In this document: positions 59,501-64,000 of the stretch, piece after piece | Layout: every line of letters starts with the position of its first letter | Position numbering within the stretch: the stretch's first letter is position 1 | Assembly: GCF_005887115.1 (NCBI RefSeq) | Contig: NZ_PNCJ01000008.1 | Coordinates: forward strand, 1 to 64,000 | Reading direction: 5' to 3' | DNA from: Pseudoalteromonas rubra | Lineage (GTDB): Bacteria > Pseudomonadota > Gammaproteobacteria > Enterobacterales > Alteromonadaceae | Length of the DNA stretch: 64,000 bases | Position numbers and translations under genes: made by a program | Notes under the pieces: model-generated | The model's database searches: none | What the model saw: only the letters and a program-made list of their open reading frames with translations | What the model was told of the DNA's origin: nothing

Positions 59501-60305
59501 CTATCTGTTGCGTCTGGTCAAAGAGAAAGCCTCTCCGGATAACGTACAGATGACGAACCTGACACCAGATGAGCTGGAAACGCACCACTTCCCGGGTGCT
59601 GTAGAGCAGGTTGAAGCGCTGATGCAAAACTCGCTGCGCGACGAGAAGATCTGGCGTGCCACGCCGCTGAATGACCGTGTTTCTGCAGTACGTCAGCTAC
59701 TGGCTAAGGTCGCGACGGTTGAGATCATCGACGAGTTAGCTGATGACTTAGCCCTGACGCTGGCAGATGCTCGAGCCCAGTTGAACCGCCTGGAAAAACG
59801 TATGCGTTCACACATCGTATTACCTGGGCCAACGGGTGAATCTAACACCCTGCACCTTGAGCCTCGCGGCTGTGTAGTGTGTTATGCCGATAAGAGTACC
59901 TCCTTTAACTTCTGGGCGTTGTCGGTCATTACCGCTCTGGCTGCAGGTAACACAGTAATTACGGTTGCCTCTGAGTTATTCTATGAAGAAGCTCAGGCAT
60001 TCCGCGATAAGTTTATCGCAACTGGCGTTGCCGAAGGGGTATTCCAGGTTGCTAAGCCAAACCAGTTACAGGCTATTCTGGCGCACCCTCACCTGTCTGG
60101 CGCAGTGGTTGCTGCCCGCTCATCACGCCTGGGCTACTTCAGTCAGCAACTGGCTGCGCGCAAGGGCGCCATTTTGCCCGTGATCAGCGCTGAGTACTAC
60201 GATACGTTGATCAGCCGTCTGGTGACAGAAAAAACAATTAGTATTGATACCACGGCATCAGGTGGTAATACCTCTCTGATGACACTGGTAGAAGATGACG
60301 AATAA
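56502..60305 (+). CDS. putA: bifunctional proline dehydrogenase / glutamate-semialdehyde dehydrogenase PutA
   Basis: PutA oxidises proline to glutamate in two steps and feeds electrons to the quinone pool. The 1267-residue protein lacks the N-terminal ribbon-helix-helix DNA-binding domain of E. coli PutA. It opens with the alpha-domain (TTCPIRQKIRDFYRIDENEVI). The PRODH barrel (about 190-480) shows MVRLVKGAYWDTEIK and LAYLVRRLLENGANSSFVN. The ALDH domain (about 560-1030) has the cysteine in GQRCSALRV and the glutamate in AETGGQNC. A C-terminal domain (about 1040-1267) of the long PutA type follows. Regulation therefore probably falls to the divergent Lrp-type gene. Confidence 0.96.
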   Translation: MLYNGDLTTTCPIRQKIRDFYRIDENEVIDHILPLAEVGVTARSRAWERARQMVLNIRRDQDGQNGVDALLNEFSLSSEEGVVLMCLAEALLRVPDKETQDQLIRDKLAKGDWSSHLGSSDSLFVNASSWGLLVTGKMVNYSDKNQEEQFGVLKRTIGRLGEPVIRKSVNFAMKIMGKQFVMGETIQDAITRAAEKEQKGYVYSYDMLGEGARTMADAERYYQSYMNAIHAIGKAAAGRGPIKSPGISVKLSAIHPRYEFSHSDRVMDELVPKLKELAVAAKQYDIGFTVDAEEADRLDISLDVIEAVFSAPELDGWNGFGLAVQAYQKRAIFVVEWVADLARRVGRKLMVRLVKGAYWDTEIKTTQQDGLDHFPVFTRKATTDVSYKACAIKLLEARDVLFPQFATHNAYTAATILEVAKGDNTGFEFQRLHGMGESLFDQIVESEGIQCRVYAPVGHHEDLLAYLVRRLLENGANSSFVNAIVDTTKPVESLLPDPVETLQGLRNKYNKQISLPIELYGDERPNSKGMDLTDINVLTPFKENLDNWFNEHRIEESDVPEGRMAVRNPANHTEIVGHVPMHDDAYMQSILSNAENAFAEWSQTPVKERADLLRRVADILERHHDELVAICIKEAGKITQDGIDEVREAVDFCRYYAARAEELSKDERFEARGVILCISPWNFPLAIFLGQVAAAIVTGNTVIAKPAEQTSMIALRCIDLMRTVGLPEHVVQPVIARGSEVGKHIVPDERIQAVMFTGSTETGTLISQILAERNDIQVPLIAETGGQNCMVVDSTALPEQVVDDVISSGFQSAGQRCSALRVLFLQEDVADGIIKMLQGALQELHVGDPAMLSTDVGPVIDEKALNALTKHVDFMKSNGKLLFEAKIPDNSENGAYFFAPRLYEISDLSVLKREVFGPVVHIIRFKGEDLDKVIDQINGTGYGLTMGVHSRIEARCEYLAKMSRAGNVYVNRNMIGAIVGVQPFGGRGLSGTGPKAGGPNYLLRLVKEKASPDNVQMTNLTPDELETHHFPGAVEQVEALMQNSLRDEKIWRATPLNDRVSAVRQLLAKVATVEIIDELADDLALTLADARAQLNRLEKRMRSHIVLPGPTGESNTLHLEPRGCVVCYADKSTSFNFWALSVITALAAGNTVITVASELFYEEAQAFRDKFIATGVAEGVFQVAKPNQLQAILAHPHLSGAVVAARSSRLGYFSQQLAARKGAILPVISAEYYDTLISRLVTEKTISIDTTASGGNTSLMTLVEDDE

Positions 60306-60333
60306 TAGAATTCGTTGAATCTTAATTTTACTT

Positions 60334-60357
60334 AAGCCGGCATTCGCCGGCTTTTTT
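60334..60357 (+). terminator. intrinsic terminator of putA
   Basis: The stem AAGCCGGC / GCCGGCTT with an ATTC loop is followed by TTTTTATAT. It lies 29 bp past the putA stop. Confidence 0.9.
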
Positions 60358-60386
60358 ATATGTAATTTCAATAGCCTTAACACAGT

Positions 60387-60404
60387 TGTAATGCACAAAT
60401 TACA
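60387..60404 (+). promoter_or_regulatory. TyrR-box-like palindrome upstream of the aromatic amino acid transporter
   Basis: The sequence TGTAAT-6 nt-ATTACA is a perfect inverted repeat and fits the known TyrR consensus TGTAAA-6 nt-TTTACA at 10 of 12 positions. It lies 91 nt before the transporter start and about 50 nt upstream of a possible -10 box (TATATT near 60455). TyrR is known to control tyrP and other aromatic amino acid genes. Confidence 0.65.
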
Positions 60405-60494
60405 AGCCTGTACCTTGATTTGTAGCAAAACTATTTCATTTTTTAGTTAACCGTTATATTGTGCCTGCTTCTCTCACAAAGTTAGGGGCTATGT

Positions 60495-61715
60495 GTGCAA
60501 AAGAACAAAACCATCGGCAGCATGTTAATTGTCGCCGGCACCACAATTGGAGCTGGTATGCTGGCGTTACCTATCGCTTCAGCAGGGCTGGGCTTTACCA
60601 CGGCTTTACTCTTAATACTGGCAACCTGGATGTTAATGACTTATACCGCATTACTGATGTTAGAACTGCATCAGTACGCCAGTAAAGAAGCAACCTTGAA
60701 TACGTTGGCCAAGCGCATTTTAGGAAAGAAAGGTCAGTATGTTGCTAATTTCTCCATGGTCTTCCTTTTCTATGCATTGTGTGCGGCCTATATCGCGGGT
60801 GGGGGCGCTCAGCTACAAGAAAAGCTCTCCGCCTTAACCAATATGAAGATAGCACCTCAGGCAGGTTCTGTGTTGCTGGCAATACTTGTTGCAACAATCG
60901 TCACTCTGGGCACCAGTACGGTTGATAAGCTCAATCGTGTGTTGTTTGCGATCAAGATAGTCGTTTTGGCCAGTTTATTTTTTGTTCTTACCCCCTATGT
61001 GCGCGGACAGCACTTATTAGATATGCCGGTAGAGCAAGGGCTGATCATCTCTGCACTACCCGTTATCTTTACGTCATTTGGTTTTCATGGCTCTATTCCT
61101 TCCATCGTTAAATACGTTGGGCTTGATATACGAACTTTAAGAAAAGTAATGATAGTCGGGGCCTCACTACCCCTAGTGATTTATATCGGCTGGCAACTGC
61201 TTAGCCAAGGTGTGATGGCACAGAGCGCCCTGCTCAACAGTGAAGGTTTGCCAGGATTCGTCGCCAGTATTTCTAATATTGCCCATAGCCCGCAAGTGAG
61301 TACGTTTGTCACCCTGTTTGCCGATCTGGCGCTGGCAACGTCATTTCTTGGCGTCAGCCTGGGTCTGTTCGACTTTTTTGCAGACGCCTTTAAAAAACGC
61401 AATACCGTGTCTGAGCGAGTGATCACTGCGCTGATCACCTTCTTGCCTCCTCTTGGCTTTGCACTGTTTTACCCGCAGGGATTTATCATGGCACTGGGTT
61501 ATGCCGCTATCGCACTCGTTGTACTCGCCATTTTCCTTCCCGTTGCTATGGTCTGGCAACAGCGTAAAACGCATCAGACCGAAGGTAACAACCAGTCAGC
61601 TGACGGCTACCAGGTTATTGGTGGCAATGTTGGACTGATTTGTGCGGGTTTATGTGGTGTGCTGATCATTTCTGCTCAATGTCTGCAAATGCTGGGTGTG
61701 ATCCCCGCGCTTTAA
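60495..61715 (+). CDS. tyrP: aromatic amino acid permease (TyrP/HAAAP family)
   Basis: The 406-residue protein has about 11 transmembrane helices. It starts KTIGSMLIVAGTTIGAGMLALPIASAGLGF, the family's substrate-binding first helix. The middle carries TSFGFHGSIPSIVKYV and a late SLGLFDFFAD segment, as in TyrP and Mtr. It likely imports tyrosine or tryptophan by proton symport. The start is GTG at 60495 with AGGGG upstream. The TyrR-like box in front supports the aromatic specificity. Confidence 0.9.
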   Translation: MQKNKTIGSMLIVAGTTIGAGMLALPIASAGLGFTTALLLILATWMLMTYTALLMLELHQYASKEATLNTLAKRILGKKGQYVANFSMVFLFYALCAAYIAGGGAQLQEKLSALTNMKIAPQAGSVLLAILVATIVTLGTSTVDKLNRVLFAIKIVVLASLFFVLTPYVRGQHLLDMPVEQGLIISALPVIFTSFGFHGSIPSIVKYVGLDIRTLRKVMIVGASLPLVIYIGWQLLSQGVMAQSALLNSEGLPGFVASISNIAHSPQVSTFVTLFADLALATSFLGVSLGLFDFFADAFKKRNTVSERVITALITFLPPLGFALFYPQGFIMALGYAAIALVVLAIFLPVAMVWQQRKTHQTEGNNQSADGYQVIGGNVGLICAGLCGVLIISAQCLQMLGVIPAL

Positions 61716-61806
61716 CAATTAACCACACTTTTTGCCTCGATTTAACTGTGGCTGGCGATATAATGTCCTCACTAAGACATTCCCAGCCGTAGTTAAGAAG
61801 GACCGC

Positions 61807-62691
61807 ATGAAACATCTCATCCCCCTTATTCTTCCAACCGTTTTGCTTATTGCCTGTGGCGGAGAAAACAGCGAACCGTTAAAAGCCGATCCAAATTCGT
61901 CAAGTAACAATGACTCATCGGATACAGGCTCAACCGTACAAAGTTGCGGCAACGATTTTAGTGCACAACGCTCGCTCAACCAATTTGAGCGCACCGCTGT
62001 TTTTTGGCAGATTGAAGGGTCACGGTTGCAGTCAAAACCGCAACTGCTTATTTACGCAGACAAATTTTCATTAAATGCTTCTCACCAGCTCAGTTCAGAT
62101 GAAACATTGTGTTTGCTGGCAGCCGACATATTTGGCTCAAGTGGTGCCCAGACTTGGATAGGTGATGATAATGGCTCGGTAAAACAGGGAGAATTGTATT
62201 ACTACAGCCCTGCAATTACATTTACGGGTGCGTTGCCTGAGTTGGACTCTCTTGATGACTGGCGCAATCAAGGGTCTCCTGCGCATACCACATTAGCCTC
62301 CCCTGTCAGCGATATCACTATCTGGTATCGCGATAAAGATGACAATCGCTTTACGTTAGGCACATCAGAAAGCAACCAAAACCCTGTGACAATGAATTGC
62401 ACCCAAGACGGATTCGCATTATCTTACTCACTATCACAAGTTGCACAGAGCCAGCTGGATACCTTAAACCCCAGCTTCTGTGAAACTCAGGGAACAGGTG
62501 ATAGCGCAACAACACATTGCCTGAGCGTTGCTTTAACAACTACGGATAAACTAGAGTCATGCAAGTTTGGCACAACCAGCGTGGCGTTGCCTGACAGCTC
62601 GGGTAATAAAACAGCCGTAAAGGTCTCCGGCACACTCGCAATAGACAACGATGATGCCGAACTGAGTATTACTCAAATCGACATTAAGTAG
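61807..62691 (+). CDS. putative lipoprotein of unknown function
   Basis: Starting at the ATG at 61807 (AAGGA upstream), the 294-residue product has a lipoprotein signal peptide ending in LIAC (Cys17). A Ser/Asn/Asp-rich linker (about residues 20-48) follows, then a mature domain with about six cysteines. I do not recognise the domain. A TATAAT at 61759-61764 may belong to its promoter. An earlier in-frame start at 61732 would spoil the signal peptide. Confidence 0.75.
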   Translation: MKHLIPLILPTVLLIACGGENSEPLKADPNSSSNNDSSDTGSTVQSCGNDFSAQRSLNQFERTAVFWQIEGSRLQSKPQLLIYADKFSLNASHQLSSDETLCLLAADIFGSSGAQTWIGDDNGSVKQGELYYYSPAITFTGALPELDSLDDWRNQGSPAHTTLASPVSDITIWYRDKDDNRFTLGTSESNQNPVTMNCTQDGFALSYSLSQVAQSQLDTLNPSFCETQGTGDSATTHCLSVALTTTDKLESCKFGTTSVALPDSSGNKTAVKVSGTLAIDNDDAELSITQIDIK

Positions 62692-62712
62692 TTTTTACCA
62701 CACCCCGTCTAA

Positions 62713-62931
62713 TACCAATTTGCTTAATCAAGTGTGCTATTTTGAGGCGAGAAAATATCGTCGATAACACCGCTCACGCGTCCTGCTATCGCTGAGGCAA
62801 CTATGTCCATATAGGCGAGGCAAAAATTTACGAACTTATACCTAAGGTAAAGGTTCTAAATGAGAAATTTTTAATACCGTTAGCGCCCTATTTGCGCCTT
62901 CAAATTGAACAGGCATTAAGTGAAATTGGTA
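62713..62931. mobile_element. MITE-like element, long copy (219 bp)
   Basis: The element has the same ends as the copy at 4834 (TACCAATTTGCTTAAT ... ATTAAGTGAAATTGGTA), flanked by TAA on both sides (62710-62712 and 62932-62934). About 60 bp in the middle (CACCGCTCACGCGTCCTGC... onward) are absent from the short copy. It has no coding capacity. Confidence 0.8.
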
Positions 62932-62934
62932 TAA

Positions 62935-63217
62935 AGACATCAGCAGTGCGAGAAATTGAACAAGCCTATGGCAGTGTTAACAATGCGCTCTTGGAGCCTC
63001 GCATGTGTGGGCATATGCACTGCGCTAAGCTGCGGATATACGCAACCATATCACCGGGTTTTGGCACCTCAAAGTTAGCTATGCAATTACACGAACGTGT
63101 ATCAAAAGCGAAAAGGTTTGAAGGGTTAACTATAAGCTCAACAGGCACATAAGGTAATAGATATGAGCTATGGCTTTTTGAGCCGTTCAGTGTAAAAGGA
63201 TAAAACGAGTTCAGCGG
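62935..63217. other. spacer after the long MITE-like copy
   Basis: An 86-codon plus-strand frame (62892-63152) starts inside the mobile element, and a 60-codon minus-strand frame overlaps it. Neither has a ribosome site or recognisable domain. The stretch may be a remnant of an older gene; I see no firm feature. Confidence 0.35.
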
Positions 63218-63733
63218 CTAGCTAGCTTCTTCCGTTACTCTGGTGGACTTTCTATTTTTACCCAGCACATAGATAAGCGGCACAAAGCACAAAAATACGG
63301 TCGCGTAATTGACCAAGGGTAAAATGGTTTTATACAAATAGCCTGAATAGCTGAGCTCCATCAGATGGCGATCAACCAACCTAAACAGCTGTAATAGCGG
63401 AGCAGGGATCACGACCAGCTGACAAATAATACTCTGCCACATATACATTTTGTCTTTCAGTGCCCAATATGCAACGATAGCAATGAAAAGAATGTCCGCA
63501 GCAGCCCAATAGATATAACGATAGACCTTGCTACTATCAAGGTCTAAGACGAGATCGTGAGTTAAGTAACCATTAACGAAAAAAACAAAGCACAATAACG
63601 AGTATCGCAGTGCTTGCCTGTCTTTAAGAAAATAAAATAAAACAACGGCAATAGTCACCAATACCATTTGACTATCAAACATGGCATCCATGATCCTGTT
63701 AAAGTAGGCACTGTTTATATGCGTTTGAGTCAT
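63218..63733 (-). CDS. integral membrane protein of unknown function
   Basis: This 171-residue protein has about five hydrophobic helices (roughly residues 20-37, 43-58, 73-90, 97-115 and 138-158). A polar, charged tail (GKNRKSTRVTEEAS) follows. I do not recognise the family. It lies 24 bp downstream of a 25-codon ORF on the same strand, probably in one transcript with it. Confidence 0.65.
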   Translation of the reverse strand: MTQTHINSAYFNRIMDAMFDSQMVLVTIAVVLFYFLKDRQALRYSLLCFVFFVNGYLTHDLVLDLDSSKVYRYIYWAAADILFIAIVAYWALKDKMYMWQSIICQLVVIPAPLLQLFRLVDRHLMELSYSGYLYKTILPLVNYATVFLCFVPLIYVLGKNRKSTRVTEEAS

Positions 63734-63757
63734 CTGGTAACTAACACTCTAACAAGT

Positions 63758-63835
63758 CTACTTAGGCTGAGACTGATCATCTCCGTCATTACCACCACCA
63801 TTTGAACCCGGCATATAAGCATATTTATTAAGCAT
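63758..63835 (-). CDS. candidate 25-residue Gly/Asp-rich peptide ORF
   Basis: An ATG at 63835 with GGAG six nucleotides upstream (GGAGAAAACA) opens a 25-codon frame. The peptide starts MLNKYAYMPGSNGGG and continues NDGDDQSQPK. The strong ribosome site, the position between two same-strand genes and the unusual composition support translation. Function is unknown. Confidence 0.45.
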   Translation of the reverse strand: MLNKYAYMPGSNGGGNDGDDQSQPK

Positions 63836-63910
63836 TGTTTTCTCCATTAACATTATCAGATTAAATTCCGCTGAATAGCCTAGCCCAAGAATCGGTACCA
63901 CGCAATACTT

Positions 63911-64000
63911 CTAGTTGTTTCCACGTACATTAATTGGGTCAGATTCTTTAGCCTTCCCTTGCATAATTGATATTTCAACACGCCGGTTACGCCGCCGATC
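63911..64000 (-). CDS. C-terminal end of an OmpA/MotB-family protein (partial)
   Basis: Reading leftwards from the window edge, the last 29 codons before a TAG give DRRRNRRVEISIMQGKAK and then ESDPINVRGNN. The R-R-N-R-R-V-E-I stretch is the conserved end of OmpA-like peptidoglycan-binding domains. The rest lies beyond the window, so neither length nor subtype (outer-membrane, MotB-like or other) can be stated. Confidence 0.75.
   Translation of the reverse strand, partial: DRRRNRRVEISIMQGKAKESDPINVRGNN

Noticed and set aside
62892..63152. 86-codon plus-strand open frame after the long MITE-like element
   Set aside because: Its start lies inside the mobile element and no Shine-Dalgarno sequence or domain is visible; an opposite-strand frame overlaps it.

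Overview
The window looks like chromosomal DNA of a marine gammaproteobacterium of the order Alteromonadales, most likely Pseudoalteromonas or a close relative. This rests on protein families and gene order (for example hemA-prfA-prmC with divergent lolB-ispE-prs, and a metT-like tRNA operon followed by ubiF-miaB-ybeZ-ybeY-corC-lnt), on moderate GC with AT-rich spacers, and on a short dispersed element with TACCAATTT ends. No database search was possible, so the genus is an inference. Nearly everything is core genome. I see no prophage, no complete insertion sequence, no CRISPR array and no recognisable defence island.

Layout. 1-2009: tRNA-Glu and tRNA-Ala on the minus strand, then six identical tRNA-Val(TAC) genes on the plus strand mixed with decayed tRNA-Val copies. 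2010-16233: a response-regulator/TPR protein, msrB, a DUF2919-like membrane protein, the smc-zipA-ligA cluster, a SpoU-type RNA methyltransferase, small unknown genes, cysZ and a receiver/kinase-like protein. 16389-23492: an 1850-residue membrane hybrid histidine kinase, two small genes whose upstream member seems damaged at its 5' end, and an unknown gene. 23591-28814 (minus): kdsA, a gcvA-like LysR gene, a hydrolase, ygdD, rlmM and a DUF819 permease. 28912-35148 (minus): hemA-prfA-prmC, an HD-GYP response regulator, sirB2 and sirB1. 35232-40261 (plus): lolB-ispE-prs, rplY, pth and ychF. 40507-42395: a second tRNA array with two Met, six Leu and four Gln genes plus many tRNA-derived pseudogenes. 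42529-49505: ubiF (minus) and miaB-ybeZ-ybeY-corC-lnt (plus). 49722-55498: a small operon with a 32-residue ORF, an HTH protein and a GNAT acetyltransferase, then a lipoprotein, an SDR oxidoreductase and a tricorn-like protease. 55641-62691: an Lrp-type regulator divergent from putA, an aromatic amino acid transporter behind a TyrR-box-like palindrome, and a lipoprotein. 62713-64000: a MITE-like element, a membrane protein, a 25-codon ORF and the 3' end of an OmpA/MotB-type gene.

How the genes fit together. Several blocks serve translation: tRNA arrays, prfA/prmC, pth, rplY, ychF, miaB, ybeY, rlmM and the SpoU methyltransferase. Others serve the envelope: kdsA, lolB, lnt and corC. Chromosome and division genes are smc, zipA and ligA. 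Signalling is heavy, with four large phosphorelay or c-di-GMP proteins, two of which lack key catalytic residues. Amino acid use is represented by Lrp-putA and the transporter.

The least expected observations are: a MITE-like element inserted exactly at the ligA stop codon, with the target duplication rebuilding that stop; repeated co-amplified tRNA-Gln and tRNA-Leu pseudogenes inside a functional tRNA operon; a kinase-like regulator with no phosphoacceptor histidine; a P-loop kinase gene whose start appears lost by one base; and two very short ORFs with good ribosome binding sites.
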